Source: Lachnospiraceae bacterium (GTDB taxonomy: Bacteria > Bacillota > Clostridia > Lachnospirales > Lachnospiraceae). Taken from it: a DNA stretch of 64,000 bases. Numbering within the stretch: the stretch's first letter is position 1; every line of letters begins with the position of its first letter. The translations under genes and the position numbers were made by a program. Positions 18,455-27,978 of this stretch are shown here, in pieces. The DNA is taken from assembly GCA_022510625.1 (NCBI GenBank), contig JAFLTD010000001.1, forward strand, positions 20,789 to 84,788, in the 5' to 3' direction. Below the pieces are notes generated by a model. It made no database searches. It saw only the letters and a program-made list of their open reading frames with translations, and was not told the DNA's origin.

Positions 18455-18778
18455 ATGATGTACATGCATTATTGTAAGCGTTGCCATCGGGTCTATATGC
18501 TTAACGGGCATAAGCAGAATTGTCCGAAGTGCCGTGAGAACATTACGGAACTGAAAATCACTTACATGGACTATGTCACCATGGATACGGAAGCCAGGGA
18601 ACAGTTCAGCAGCTGCTGTGCGGACGAAGAACAGCTGCAAAGTTTAAGTACTACATACCGTATGTATAAGTACAGTAAATGGTATAAAGAACTACAGACT
18701 CAGTTTCCACAAACGACTATTATTACGTATCCCATAGCAGACAGGACCCCGATGGAAGACGCTGTGTCGATGGTCTGA
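18455..18778 (+). CDS. Small zinc-ribbon protein, function unknown
   Basis: 107 residues. An N-terminal CKRCHRVY ... CPKCREN pair of CxxC knuckles spaced about 15 residues apart predicts one structural zinc. The rest is hydrophilic with many Tyr and a second Cys pair (SSCCADEE). ATG at 18455 is chosen because AAGGGGA lies about 7 bases upstream; a second ATG follows directly. It has its own promoter and a strong terminator, so it is monocistronic. The product could be a small regulator or an adaptor; nothing in the sequence fixes this. Confidence 0.75.
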   Translation: MMYMHYCKRCHRVYMLNGHKQNCPKCRENITELKITYMDYVTMDTEAREQFSSCCADEEQLQSLSTTYRMYKYSKWYKELQTQFPQTTIITYPIADRTPMEDAVSMV

Positions 18779-18801
18779 CCGCCATGTGACACACCCGTTT
18801 A

Positions 18802-18845
18802 AGAGCGTTCCCGAAAATCTTCGGATTTTTGGCAGCGCTCTTTTT
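18802..18845 (+). terminator. Intrinsic terminator after the zinc-ribbon gene
   Basis: AGAGCG (18802-18807) pairs with CGCTCT (18836-18841); an inner stem CCGAAAATC/GATTTTTGG (one G-T pair) closes a UUCG tetraloop, and a T run follows. A textbook rho-independent terminator. Confidence 0.85.
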
Positions 18846-19015
18846 CGTGGTAGAAACACTGATTACAAATAACTATATGTAAAAGAAAAGATTTTATTAA
18901 AAAAGATTGAAATCATGGATTTTTCAAGATATTCATAGTAAAATAAACAGTAGCCATCCTCATGATGGCAGCGAAAGATAAGAACCGGCAAGACCGCCCG
19001 GAAACGGAGGAAGCT

Positions 19016-20038
19016 ATGAACGAAAACGAACAGAATGAAATAATAGACAATGATTCAACAGACAGCGAGACTGCGGAGCAGAACAGGGGTTTTCACATAA
19101 ATATTCACATTCTTCTCCGGTGTGCCATCGTGCTGATTATAGGATTTTCTGCTTACACACTGTATATATGGAACAAGGGCGTCCCGTCGGATTACGATCC
19201 AAACTACCAGACCACCGATTTTGATATCGAGCCGTTAGATAATATTATCCCGTTGGCACCGGACAAGCTGGAGGGACATGAAGATGACGGCGTGACCACG
19301 ATTCTGTGTCTCGGCAATGACCCTATGACCGGAGATTCGGGAAAGGGCGGGGTGGCAGATTGGATCGCCGCCAAAACAAACGCCAACGTCTACAACGGAG
19401 CCTTTACCGACACCACGATAGCGGCGCAATACCCAACTTACAACGATTGGTACATGATTGACGGTTTTTCATTTACCTATGTGGCAACGAGCCTTGCGTC
19501 AGGTGATTTCGACGCGATAACTCAGGCCGCCACATACTATTATGATGAGTCATTCCTAACCACAACTACTATGCTGGCATCACTGGACATGAACAGCGTG
19601 GATGTCATATGTATCATGTACGACGGCCGCGACTATATCAACAAACATCCGTGTGATAACCCGAACGAGCCGAATGATATCATAACCTACACCGGCGCAC
19701 TTCGGACCGGTATCGAGGCGATTCAGGAAGCATACCCGCATATTCGTATCGTTGTAATGTCCCACACATTCTGCCATACCATCAACGAGGAGGGCAACTA
19801 TGAGAACGGGGACCGGACAGATTTGGGCAACGGTACTTTAAGCCACTATTTACAGAGAGAACTGGATGTATGCATGGACTACGGCGTTTCCTTTATCGAC
19901 AATTTCTATGGTTCCGTCAACGAGGACAATTATCTGGAATATATGACCGACTACATTCACTTTAACGATGCCGGACGGGAACTTCTGGCAGACAGATTCG
20001 TGCAGTGCATCTTCCCGGAACTGGCGCAGGAACAGTAA
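19016..20038 (+). CDS. Membrane-anchored SGNH-hydrolase-like protein
   Basis: About 340 residues from the ATG at 19016, which has GGAGG five bases upstream; an upstream ATG at 18962 lacks one. One membrane segment at about residues 30-52 follows an acidic N-terminus; the rest is extracellular. The core looks like an SGNH/GDSL esterase: TILCLGNDPMTG in place of the usual GDS block, DVICIMYDGRDYIN at the block III position, RIVVMSHTF and a terminal DYIHFNDAGRELLA carrying the Asp-x-x-His pair. The nucleophile block has no canonical GDS (it reads LGNDP), so activity may be altered or lost. It ends 14 bases from the convergent DltD-like gene and could act on acyl groups of the surface glycan. Confidence 0.7.
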   Translation: MNENEQNEIIDNDSTDSETAEQNRGFHINIHILLRCAIVLIIGFSAYTLYIWNKGVPSDYDPNYQTTDFDIEPLDNIIPLAPDKLEGHEDDGVTTILCLGNDPMTGDSGKGGVADWIAAKTNANVYNGAFTDTTIAAQYPTYNDWYMIDGFSFTYVATSLASGDFDAITQAATYYYDESFLTTTTMLASLDMNSVDVICIMYDGRDYINKHPCDNPNEPNDIITYTGALRTGIEAIQEAYPHIRIVVMSHTFCHTINEEGNYENGDRTDLGNGTLSHYLQRELDVCMDYGVSFIDNFYGSVNEDNYLEYMTDYIHFNDAGRELLADRFVQCIFPELAQEQ

Positions 20039-20052
20039 GTTCTGCAGATTTA

Positions 20053-21108
20053 TCAATACTCGACCGAAAACAGTTCCTCAAAATCAAAAGTTTCAATCAC
20101 GGCGCGCATCTTAGAGAGCGCGCCTTTCATTTCCTCGGTACCCGACACTTCACAGGTGCCGTCCGCAAAACATTCCGTCATATATCGGTTGATATCCCTG
20201 TGATAATGCGTGTAATCCGCATAATTGTTTAAATCCGTCACGATCCACTCCTGGTTTGCAAAGAAGAAAACCCGCACATTGTCGTAGGAAAGCATCGTGT
20301 CGGCAATATACTGATACTCCGCCAAAGTCGCCTCCAAATGATTTTCCCGTATCACATCATTCCAGTACAGAATGCTGTATGGCGGAAAGAAAATATAGAA
20401 TGTAGTCTCGGGATTCTGCTCAACAAAAGGGCAGATATTTGCCTGCAGATTTCTGTCAACACTCTCAATGTAGGCCTCCGGCGGGGTTACAGTCTCCACC
20501 GCTTCGGGCGGCTCGTAATTGTGCATGACCCACTGGATGTTATAATATTCATCCGTCCACCAGCTCTGGTATACCGTGGCAAGGTCGGTCTTGTCCGGAT
20601 CTGCAAGAGGTCTCAATATATAGTTTAACACCACATCCTTGTTATACAGATACTGCACATCGTTCACATAGCTGCTGTCATAGAGGTATTCCGGAATCGG
20701 ATACTTAGTCTCATCAACTCCCCCGGTGTACGTCATCACATCCACCCCTAAGAAGACCGTATCGACCCGATTGCCGCTGTCAAAGATAATCTCCATGATA
20801 TTCGCCTGATCTTTCGGGTACGCGCCACTGTAGTTTAACTTGATCGTATGCAGTCCCAACAATTCCTCAAACCAATGGGTGTTAAAATTGACCGTCATGG
20901 AAGAGCCGAGGATCACGCTGTCGTACTCCATGTTCTTAGCCATACCCGGATTCTGGGAAAGCTGATTGTCCACCAGATACGGAAAACTCTCAAGCGGCGC
21001 ATGGTACTGAAAAAAGGGATCCACAGCGATCACCAGGACCGCGTTGAGGAGAAAGAATATTAAGATGAAAGCGATTGTGGTTATGGTCCACTTTTTGAAT
21101 TTGTTCAT
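20053..21108 (-). CDS. DltD/AlgX-like membrane-anchored partner of MBOAT
   Basis: About 351 residues. One N-terminal membrane helix (about 8-30), then an extracellular alpha/beta domain with SVILGSSMTVNFN (GSSMT carrying a putative catalytic Ser), VDTVFLGVDVMTYTG and TFYIFFPPYSILYW, and a C-terminal YTHYHRDINRYMTE segment with a possible Asp/His pair. This is the architecture of SGNH-like proteins that finish acyl transfer to glycans after an MBOAT protein. The ATG at 21108 has AGGGTG upstream; a TTG at 21156 overlapping the MBOAT stop is less likely. The MBOAT gene lies directly upstream, strongly suggesting a two-protein acylation unit. Confidence 0.75.
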   Translation of the reverse strand: MNKFKKWTITTIAFILIFFLLNAVLVIAVDPFFQYHAPLESFPYLVDNQLSQNPGMAKNMEYDSVILGSSMTVNFNTHWFEELLGLHTIKLNYSGAYPKDQANIMEIIFDSGNRVDTVFLGVDVMTYTGGVDETKYPIPEYLYDSSYVNDVQYLYNKDVVLNYILRPLADPDKTDLATVYQSWWTDEYYNIQWVMHNYEPPEAVETVTPPEAYIESVDRNLQANICPFVEQNPETTFYIFFPPYSILYWNDVIRENHLEATLAEYQYIADTMLSYDNVRVFFFANQEWIVTDLNNYADYTHYHRDINRYMTECFADGTCEVSGTEEMKGALSKMRAVIETFDFEELFSVEY

Positions 21109-21152
21109 GATGATCACCCTATCATTATTGAATCTACACTGAGCTAAGCTAT

Positions 21153-22670
21153 TCAAAAATTAAAATACAAAAACGTACTCACTTTCGAGAACGTGAGCAC
21201 ACACCACAGTGCCAGCACAGCGAAGACCGCTGCCGAGCTCGTCCTGTACTTTGCACGCTCCATCCGCTCCGCCGCATTCCTGCCAATCATCGACAGATAA
21301 AGTCCCGCTGCGAGAATGACCCACATGAGGATGTACCCGCTGTACGTCCTGTTGTCGAGGCGGAGCACCTTGATAATATACCAGAGCTCGTCTACCCGGA
21401 AGCATGCCGCCAGATCCGCGGATATCTTCTGCACCGGACCCTTGACTGCAGTGTATATCATCCGATTGGCCTGCGCGATATCCGCCGCGCGGAAATAGAC
21501 CCATGCCACCGCGACATAGATAAACAAAAGCATGTGTGACACACATGTCATAATATTGCCCCAAAACTGCGCTGCCACAGCATTGTCCGATTTCACCGCC
21601 GAAGTTTCCTCATTCGTCCGACGCGGTCTTAAACTTCTCTGCCACAGTCTTGTCAACACATACAAGATACCGTGCATGGCGCCCCACACAAGATAATTCC
21701 ATCCTGCGCCGTGCCACAGTCCGCTCAGAAGAAATACAATCATCAGATTCAGATACATTCTCCCCTGACCCTTGCGGCTCCCGCCAAGCGGTATATAGAC
21801 GTATTTCGTAAAAAAACGATTCAGCGTAATATGCCATCTCTTCCAGAAATCAACAATGTTGGCCGCCTTGTAGGGTGAGTCGAAATTGACCGGAATCTCT
21901 ATACCGAGCATCTTGCCGATTCCCCTCGCCATATCGCAGTAGCCACTGAAATCAAAGTACAGCTGCAGAGAGTAAAATACGATGACAAGAATCGCATCCG
22001 CGCGCCCGAGCACCGCAGTATTCGCGTAACCGTAATCCGCACCCGCACCGAAAGTGTCTGCGATCAGTACCTTTTTGGCCAAACCCAGAATAAAAAGTCC
22101 CAGTCCCTCCGCAATCCGTTCCCAGAGTACAGTCTGTCTCCCCATCTGCCGAAACTGCGGCAGCATTTCGCTGTGATTGACGATAGGTCCCGCGATAAGC
22201 TGCGGAAAGAAAGCGACAAACAACGCATAGTCAACCGGCGGGCAGTTACGCACCTCCCCGCGATAAGTATCCACGATAAAAGATATCTGCTGGAAAGTAA
22301 AGAAACTGATTCCCAAGGGCAGTAAAATGCTGTGAAGCACCGCGGAAGTACCAAATACCGTATTCATCGTCGAGACGAAAAAATCATAGTACTTGAAATA
22401 AAAGAGAACGCCCAGATTGACTGTCACCGCCAGAAACACAACACTCTTCCGGCTCCTCAGTGACAATACACAATGAAAGATATAATTGACGCCGATACTG
22501 CACAGCATGATCAGCAGATATGACAAATTAAAATAGCCGTAAAAACAGAAAGACATTGCTACCAGGAATATCTTGGCAGCCTCGGTCCGCTGAAAGTGTA
22601 TCAGCCCGTAATACCCGAGAAGACATATGGGGAAAAAAAGAAATACAAAAATATAAGAGTTAAATAACAT
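21153..22670 (-). CDS. MBOAT family O-acyltransferase (first copy)
   Basis: A 505-residue polytopic protein of the AlgI/DltB/PatA type. Signature blocks are LPLGISFFTFQQISFIVD, FFPQLIAGPI, LYFDFSGYCDMARGIGKMLGI, FWKRWHITLNRFFTKYVYIPLGG and LSGLWHGAGWNYLVWGAMHG, with the catalytic His at about 320 and the second conserved His at 333. It moves an acyl group (often acetyl) from a cytosolic donor across the membrane. With the DltD-like protein encoded next it should acylate an exported glycan. Third gene of a leftward unit beginning at 24691. Confidence 0.93.
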   Translation of the reverse strand: MLFNSYIFVFLFFPICLLGYYGLIHFQRTEAAKIFLVAMSFCFYGYFNLSYLLIMLCSIGVNYIFHCVLSLRSRKSVVFLAVTVNLGVLFYFKYYDFFVSTMNTVFGTSAVLHSILLPLGISFFTFQQISFIVDTYRGEVRNCPPVDYALFVAFFPQLIAGPIVNHSEMLPQFRQMGRQTVLWERIAEGLGLFILGLAKKVLIADTFGAGADYGYANTAVLGRADAILVIVFYSLQLYFDFSGYCDMARGIGKMLGIEIPVNFDSPYKAANIVDFWKRWHITLNRFFTKYVYIPLGGSRKGQGRMYLNLMIVFLLSGLWHGAGWNYLVWGAMHGILYVLTRLWQRSLRPRRTNEETSAVKSDNAVAAQFWGNIMTCVSHMLLFIYVAVAWVYFRAADIAQANRMIYTAVKGPVQKISADLAACFRVDELWYIIKVLRLDNRTYSGYILMWVILAAGLYLSMIGRNAAERMERAKYRTSSAAVFAVLALWCVLTFSKVSTFLYFNF

Positions 22671-22702
22671 TGTTCCACTCCGCCCGGCTTGCCCGGTTAT
22701 TC

Positions 22703-23470
22703 TCAGTCCGCCGTCTTTGTATCCTTATAGATCAGGTACTCTCCCACCCGGTCATACAGGATAAATCCATATTCGGTCAGCGGTTCTTCTGTCTTTCTGT
22801 CCTCTTTCAGAACCACATATGAACAGGGATATGTTCTGGTCAATTCCGTAAAGGACTCCGTCTCAATCACTTCCGCTTTTTCCATCGCCTCGTACATGGC
22901 ATGATAATAATCCCATCTGGAAACCAACATCTCCCTGCCGTACGGCAATTCAATATTCGTACTGTACTGCCGCACATAGTAGATCAAATCCGCCGGCACG
23001 AGCACGGTGATGCGTCCTTCCTCCGGCTCGATCAAATCCACAATGTCGATTGCCTCCTGCGGGAGGTGATAAGCATTTTCAGCCCTCGTAATATATTCGC
23101 TGTCATAGACATAATTACCGCAGGCCGCGATTGCCACACACATGACTGCCAGCCCGATCCTTCGATGTCTGCCGCACAGTCTGATAATACCGTATGCACT
23201 GACCAAACTCATCTGCAGCAGCCACAACAGTCTGTAGTAAGTCTCCGAATCATCCAGGATTCTGACAAATGCCTTGCGGAACAGCGGACAGAAAAACATA
23301 ACCAGAAGAAGCGTGGGAGCGTAGACGAAAACTGCCCGCCTCTGCTTATTCTTCTCCGTCAGCCACAGATACAAAAGCGCAAAGAGATAGATGCCCGCAA
23401 GATATCCGTTCTCATAAAATCCCATATAATTTTTAAAGATTACGACACTCTCTAAAAATATGCCCCACAT
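22703..23470 (-). CDS. Membrane protein with extracytoplasmic C-terminal domain, probable continuation of the DUF6077-like gene
   Basis: 255 residues. The first 130 hold about four membrane segments (GYLAGIYLFALLYLWLT, APTLLLVMFFCPLF and others); the rest is a soluble domain (PEEGRITVLVPADLIYYVR ... VLKEDRKTEEPLTEYGFIL). It lies in the same reading frame as the upstream 403-residue gene, separated only by a TAG stop and three codons. A GGAG overlapping that stop gives a workable ribosome binding site for its ATG. It may be a true second gene or the C-terminal part of one protein split by an amber codon. Function unknown. Confidence 0.65.
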   Translation of the reverse strand: MWGIFLESVVIFKNYMGFYENGYLAGIYLFALLYLWLTEKNKQRRAVFVYAPTLLLVMFFCPLFRKAFVRILDDSETYYRLLWLLQMSLVSAYGIIRLCGRHRRIGLAVMCVAIAACGNYVYDSEYITRAENAYHLPQEAIDIVDLIEPEEGRITVLVPADLIYYVRQYSTNIELPYGREMLVSRWDYYHAMYEAMEKAEVIETESFTELTRTYPCSYVVLKEDRKTEEPLTEYGFILYDRVGEYLIYKDTKTAD

Positions 23471-23479
23471 AGACTGCTC

Positions 23480-24691
23480 CTATTTCAACAGATAACCGCT
23501 CGATATCATCACATAAATCGCCATATAGATCACATTCGGGATACAGACCGCACCCATCTTGATGATCACCTTATAATCCCGCCGCACAACAGCCAAACAC
23601 AATGCCGTCAACGCCATCAGCACGCACACAAGAAACACCGCTATGGAACTGCATATACCCGCCGTCATATTGACGCACACAAACAGAATCCAAAGCCCTG
23701 CATCCGCATGACGCTTATGTCCCGAACCCTCAGGATGATTCCCTGCTGCATTGTCATAGATCCACAGGAACATCCAAAACAACGCGGGAATCACCAAACT
23801 TCCCGCCACAGCCTTTCCCTGCCATGTTCTGGTCAGAAAAAAGGTCTCATTGGTATAGATGGAGACATTGCCGAAAATCTGAAACAGTCCCATAAGAATC
23901 ATAAAAATCGGCAGATTCTCCTTATGCAAAATGTCATCCGCATCTCCCGCACTTCGTCGAAGAACACCCTCGCAGAAAAGTGCTTTCCCAATCTCATAAT
24001 GGATAAGATACCCCAGCGGAATGATCACAAGAGGTATCACCAAATGTGACACAATTGTCGCATGAATACCGCTCTTTGACGCCACATATGCGATCCACAT
24101 CGGAAAGACCGCCAGCACATGTCTGACATCCAAATCCGTAGGTCTGCCCGTATAGGGCAGGATGCGGTACATCACATCCGCCTGCTGTGCGATCAGCGAT
24201 TCGACCACATAGTAGGCATCGTCACCGTCAAAGGATGCATAAGCTGCCGCTTTGTATAATTGAAAACCCAGCAGCGCAAAAAACAGAAGCCATTCTATCC
24301 GCTCAGCCGGGGACATTGTCCGAACATGTCCGACAACACGCGCCACAGATCTGACACTTGTGTCATATCGTTGCCCCTCCGTATCCAAAGAACCCAAGAA
24401 CAGACTCGGTCCCTGCCGCTTCCGGTTCCGGAACATAAGACCCAGACCGGTGATCGCACACAGAATACTAATCACAGTAAAACAGACCGATGCCACCTTG
24501 AAATTATCATACTTGACAAACAGCACCATCGGAATCGTCGTCACTTCAAATACCGCCCACATAACAAAATAGCCGGCCAGCATTACGAAGCCGGGATTTC
24601 TCTTATCCGCCGATATAAAATTAGCCGGTATCAGACCGATGCAAAGCGGTATGACCACAAGCCAGAAAAGTAAACCAAGAATGTGTAACAT
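23480..24691 (-). CDS. Polytopic membrane protein (DUF6077-like), N-terminal part
   Basis: 403 residues with about ten membrane helices and a conserved loop, SFDGDDAYYVVESLIAQQ, followed by GRPTDLDVRHVLAVFPMW. The acidic GDDAYY loop after the early helices resembles the catalytic loops of GT-C type transferases of the outer membrane face. I recall this layout in Firmicutes proteins catalogued as DUF6077; that label comes from memory, not a search. It is the first gene of a unit with MBOAT and DltD-like genes and is preceded by a good promoter. It ends at TAG, after which the same frame continues (see the 255-residue entry). Confidence 0.65.
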   Translation of the reverse strand: MLHILGLLFWLVVIPLCIGLIPANFISADKRNPGFVMLAGYFVMWAVFEVTTIPMVLFVKYDNFKVASVCFTVISILCAITGLGLMFRNRKRQGPSLFLGSLDTEGQRYDTSVRSVARVVGHVRTMSPAERIEWLLFFALLGFQLYKAAAYASFDGDDAYYVVESLIAQQADVMYRILPYTGRPTDLDVRHVLAVFPMWIAYVASKSGIHATIVSHLVIPLVIIPLGYLIHYEIGKALFCEGVLRRSAGDADDILHKENLPIFMILMGLFQIFGNVSIYTNETFFLTRTWQGKAVAGSLVIPALFWMFLWIYDNAAGNHPEGSGHKRHADAGLWILFVCVNMTAGICSSIAVFLVCVLMALTALCLAVVRRDYKVIIKMGAVCIPNVIYMAIYVMISSGYLLK

Positions 24692-24724
24692 AAGGACCTC
24701 TTTTTCTTACTCGCATGTACGCAT

Positions 24725-24753
24725 ATTATACCACACTGTACATTTTCCCGCAA
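24725..24753 (-). promoter_or_regulatory. Promoter of the DUF6077-MBOAT unit
   Basis: On the minus strand TTGCGG (24748-24753), 17 bases, perfect TATAAT (24725-24730), 34 bases before the start codon at 24691. Confidence 0.6.
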
Positions 24754-24825
24754 ATATGGTAAACTACTATCTGTTAGCTTGAATATACGACACGGCAACA
24801 CATCAAATCAAATGCGAGGTAATCC

Positions 24826-26379
24826 ATGAAGAAAGTATATATCATCGGCGCAGGTCCTGCCGGTCTCACCGCCGCATACGAATTATTGAAGCAGAGCAAA
24901 GACTATGAAGTCGTTGTTCTGGAAGAGAGCGATGCCATGGGCGGCATATCCAAAACCGTCAATTATAAGGGCAACCGCATGGACATGGGCGGACATCGTT
25001 TTTTCTCCAAAGTACCGGCGGTAAACGAGTGGTGGAACAATATGCTCCCCCTTCAGGGCAGCCCGGCATACGATGATATCAAACTGTCAAGAAACGTTGC
25101 ACTGGAAAACGGCGGTCCCGACCCGGAGAAAGAGGATCGGGTCATGCTTACAAGAAACCGTGTTTCCCGTATTTACTATGACCAGAAATTTTTCGACTAT
25201 CCCATCAGTTTAAAATGGGAAACCTTTGCCAACATGGGACTGCTTACGGATATCGTCGCGGCATTCAGCTATATGAAGGCCGTCATACACAAACGCGAGG
25301 TAAAATCCCTTGAGGATTTCTATATCAACCGTTTCGGTAAAAAACTTTACTCTATGTTCTTCGAGCACTATACGGAGAACCTGTGGGGACGCCACCCGAG
25401 TGAGATCGATCCCAGTTGGGGAGCACAGCGCGCCAAAGGGCTTTCCGTTTTCGCCATTATCAAGGACATGTTTGGCAAACTGCTGCCCGGCAAGAAGAAT
25501 CGCCATGTGGAAACTTCTTTGATTGAATCATTCAGTTATCCGAAACTCGGTCCCGGCCAGCTGTGGGATGTGACCGCTTCCGAAATCGAGAAGATGGGCG
25601 GCCAAATTCTGAAAAATTCAAAAGTTGTTTCTTTCGAGAAAAATGCGGACAACCGTATTGTTTCACTGACTTATGAACAGAACGGACAGTCCCGGAAAGC
25701 GGAGGGCGATATTTTCATCTCCTCCATGCCCATCAAAGATTTGGTGGGAGGCATGAACGACGTTCCCGCGAAGGAGGCATCCATCGCCGCCGGTCTGCCC
25801 TACCGTGACTACAGAACACTCGGTGTATTGATTCGTAAACTGAACCTGCAGAATAAGACCAAAATAAAAACAATCGGCAACATCGTGCCTGACAACTGGA
25901 TCTATGTTCATGACCGCACGGTAAAACTCGGTCGTTTTCAGATTTACAACAACTGGTCCCCCTACATGGTAGACGACCTGGAGCACACTGTCTGGATCGG
26001 ACTGGAATATTTCTGCAATGAGGGAGACGAAATCTGGAACATGCCGGAGGAGGACTTCTCCGCTTTCGGCATTGCGGAGATGATTCGGATGGGCTTGATC
26101 GACAGCAGGGAAGATGTGATTGATACTCATTCGGAATCCGTCAAGAAAGCTTATCCGGCATATTTTGACACTTACAATGACATCGACATCCTGATCGACT
26201 ACCTAAAGTCCATCGACAACCTCTACTGCGTGGGCAGAAACGGTCAGCACCGGTACAATAACATCGATCATTCCATGATGACCTCCTTCGAGACGGTGAA
26301 ACACATCTTAAACGGCGGCAGCAAAGACCCCATCTGGGATGTCAACACCGAGAAGGAATATCACGAGGCAAAATCCTGA
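24826..26379 (+). CDS. NAD(P)/FAD-dependent oxidoreductase of the amine-oxidase/UGM-like group
   Basis: 517 residues, no membrane segment. The N-terminal dinucleotide motif is [18 protein letters not shown], followed by [16 protein letters not shown] and [15 protein letters not shown], the extended FAD fingerprint of COG1232-type flavoenzymes. The C-terminal [24 protein letters not shown] closes the FAD site. Enzymes of this type are frequent in surface-polysaccharide loci, and UDP-galactopyranose mutase is a distant relative, but the substrate is unknown. A GAGGT ribosome binding site precedes the ATG. The 3' end overlaps the convergent flippase-like gene by about 19 bases. Confidence 0.8.
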   Translation: MKKVYIIGAGPAGLTAAYELLKQSKDYEVVVLEESDAMGGISKTVNYKGNRMDMGGHRFFSKVPAVNEWWNNMLPLQGSPAYDDIKLSRNVALENGGPDPEKEDRVMLTRNRVSRIYYDQKFFDYPISLKWETFANMGLLTDIVAAFSYMKAVIHKREVKSLEDFYINRFGKKLYSMFFEHYTENLWGRHPSEIDPSWGAQRAKGLSVFAIIKDMFGKLLPGKKNRHVETSLIESFSYPKLGPGQLWDVTASEIEKMGGQILKNSKVVSFEKNADNRIVSLTYEQNGQSRKAEGDIFISSMPIKDLVGGMNDVPAKEASIAAGLPYRDYRTLGVLIRKLNLQNKTKIKTIGNIVPDNWIYVHDRTVKLGRFQIYNNWSPYMVDDLEHTVWIGLEYFCNEGDEIWNMPEEDFSAFGIAEMIRMGLIDSREDVIDTHSESVKKAYPAYFDTYNDIDILIDYLKSIDNLYCVGRNGQHRYNNIDHSMMTSFETVKHILNGGSKDPIWDVNTEKEYHEAKS

Positions 26380-27419
26380 CGTCGTGCCGCGGACAATAAA
26401 TTGCCTCCAACCACCATCATACCTGCAATCAGCGGAAAATAGAAGCTGATTGTGCGCGTCACGTACAGTGACGGCATCAGGTATGTGCCGGTAAATATTC
26501 CCGTGAACACATTTCGGTACATGAGCTCTGTGATTCCCTGTGCGCCCGGCACCGGCAGCATGTCTACGGCGATGTATATGGATGCCTGCAAAAGCATCAC
26601 CGTCAACGCATCGCTTCCTTCCAACGCGAAACCCCGATAGACAATCCACGCCAAGAGAAAGACACTGCATCTTTGCAGCAATGTGAAGAGGCCGACACAC
26701 AACACTTTTCCCTTATGGGTAAGCAGAAAGTCTACCGCATCCCGATATCCGCCGACAAATCGTTCTATCTTCTCAATCCTTTCTTCCGATGCCTTGAAAA
26801 TCTTTATCTTTACGAGCATCTTCTCTGCCTTAAGCATCACTCTTTGGATTCCACCCGGAGCGAGCATGACTGCCAACAGAATCAGCACCAAAGTCGAATT
26901 TAACACCAATCCCAGAAGATATAGTGGAAAGAACTCCCGCAGATAAATCCTGAGCGGTCGATGCCAGAAGATCAGCATAGCGATACCGATCAATACCAGA
27001 ACAAATTTATAGATCAGCGCCACCGTCATCAGGACAACCGACGACTCCGACAAGCCGTTCTTGTCCTTACACATGTAATAGAGCTGCATGGGCTGTCCGC
27101 CCGTGGCCGAGGGCGTGATGCCGGAATAGAAGAAGCCGATGAAAGAATAGGAAATGCACCTGCATATACTGCTTTTGCCGTTCAGGGAGCGAAGCAGATA
27201 ACAGATCATAACACCCTCTGCGCCGACGAAAAACAGCGCAGTCAAAAGAGCCATACCTATTGCCGGCAGAGAAAGTCTGCGAAGCGCGTTGCCGATCTGC
27301 TCCATATCCTGCCCGTGAAAGACCGTATAGAATGACAATCCCATCACGAGCAGAAAAAAAGCACCTTCCAAGATTCTTTTTCTGCTAAATGGTAACAAAC
27401 TCCGCCAGCCTCCCTTCAA
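26361..27419 (-). CDS. YbhN/LPG-synthase-TM type flippase-like membrane protein
   Basis: About 350 residues with eight or so membrane helices. Features of the lysylphosphatidylglycerol-synthase TM (UPF0104) family are the early [40 protein letters not shown] with the conserved PSATGG loop, and late [20 protein letters not shown]. Family members move lipids or lipid-linked sugars. No ATG is available near the N-terminus; TTG codons at 27419 or 27398 (with GGGAGG upstream) are the candidate starts, so the exact start is uncertain. The 5' end overlaps the NlpC/P60-like gene. Last gene of a three-gene unit headed by a GT2. Confidence 0.85.
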   Translation of the reverse strand: MKGGWRSLLPFSRKRILEGAFFLLVMGLSFYTVFHGQDMEQIGNALRRLSLPAIGMALLTALFFVGAEGVMICYLLRSLNGKSSICRCISYSFIGFFYSGITPSATGGQPMQLYYMCKDKNGLSESSVVLMTVALIYKFVLVLIGIAMLIFWHRPLRIYLREFFPLYLLGLVLNSTLVLILLAVMLAPGGIQRVMLKAEKMLVKIKIFKASEERIEKIERFVGGYRDAVDFLLTHKGKVLCVGLFTLLQRCSVFLLAWIVYRGFALEGSDALTVMLLQASIYIAVDMLPVPGAQGITELMYRNVFTGIFTGTYLMPSLYVTRTISFYFPLIAGMMVVGGNLLSAARRQDFAS

Positions 27420-27912
27420 AGACAGTCTTTTTGTTCGGATAGAGATAGAAATCCCTGGGTGTCACAAGAGAAAAGTGCTTCGACGATATATCGATGTGAT
27501 TTTCATGGAGCAGCCTCGCTATATACGAAGAGCAGGTATAATGATTCTTCTGATAAAAAGGAATGCCGCACACAATGAACATAAGTCCCAATACCGCATA
27601 GTGATGTCTCAGTCTTAGCCTGTAATCTTTCCGAAGCTGTTCCCCGATTCTCTCTTTCTGCTCCGCACTGCACTCCAACTCGCAGACCAGATAGTCAGCG
27701 TCGGGAAAAGCCTCCAGTATCCGATATTTATCCTCCCGCTCGAACCCGGCAAAAATCGGAATTCGCGGATTTCTCCTGCCGAAACTGTATGCCTCCTCAA
27801 GCTCTGCATCCATGGAGATCACTACGTGTATGTATTTCTGTCTCAGAAAACGGCGGATGATATATGCAAAAAATCCCGGTGTGTCCACCATCGCAAGATA
27901 AATGTGCTCCAT
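27385..27912 (-). CDS. Permuted NlpC/P60-like (YiiX-type) papain-fold protein
   Basis: About 175 residues. An early conserved His in KYIHVVISMD (about H30), then LEEAYSFGRR, and a late Cys motif HYTCSSYIARLL give the circularly permuted Cys/His order of YiiX/YaeF-type enzymes, which act on amide or ester bonds of lipids or peptides. No signal peptide is seen, so it would act in the cytoplasm. ATG at 27912 (MEHIYL) fits the domain boundary and has GGAG about 10 bases upstream; an in-frame ATG at 27975 would add 21 residues. It is sandwiched between a GT2 and a lipid-flippase-like gene, which hints at lipid-linked substrates. Confidence 0.65.
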   Translation of the reverse strand: MEHIYLAMVDTPGFFAYIIRRFLRQKYIHVVISMDAELEEAYSFGRRNPRIPIFAGFEREDKYRILEAFPDADYLVCELECSAEQKERIGEQLRKDYRLRLRHHYAVLGLMFIVCGIPFYQKNHYTCSSYIARLLHENHIDISSKHFSLVTPRDFYLYPNKKTVFEGRLAEFVTI

Positions 27913-27978
27913 CTTCTCTTTCTCCGTACTGTTTACCTTTTTAAGTAATCCGTCTTGTTGTGTTCTGCCCGACATTCA

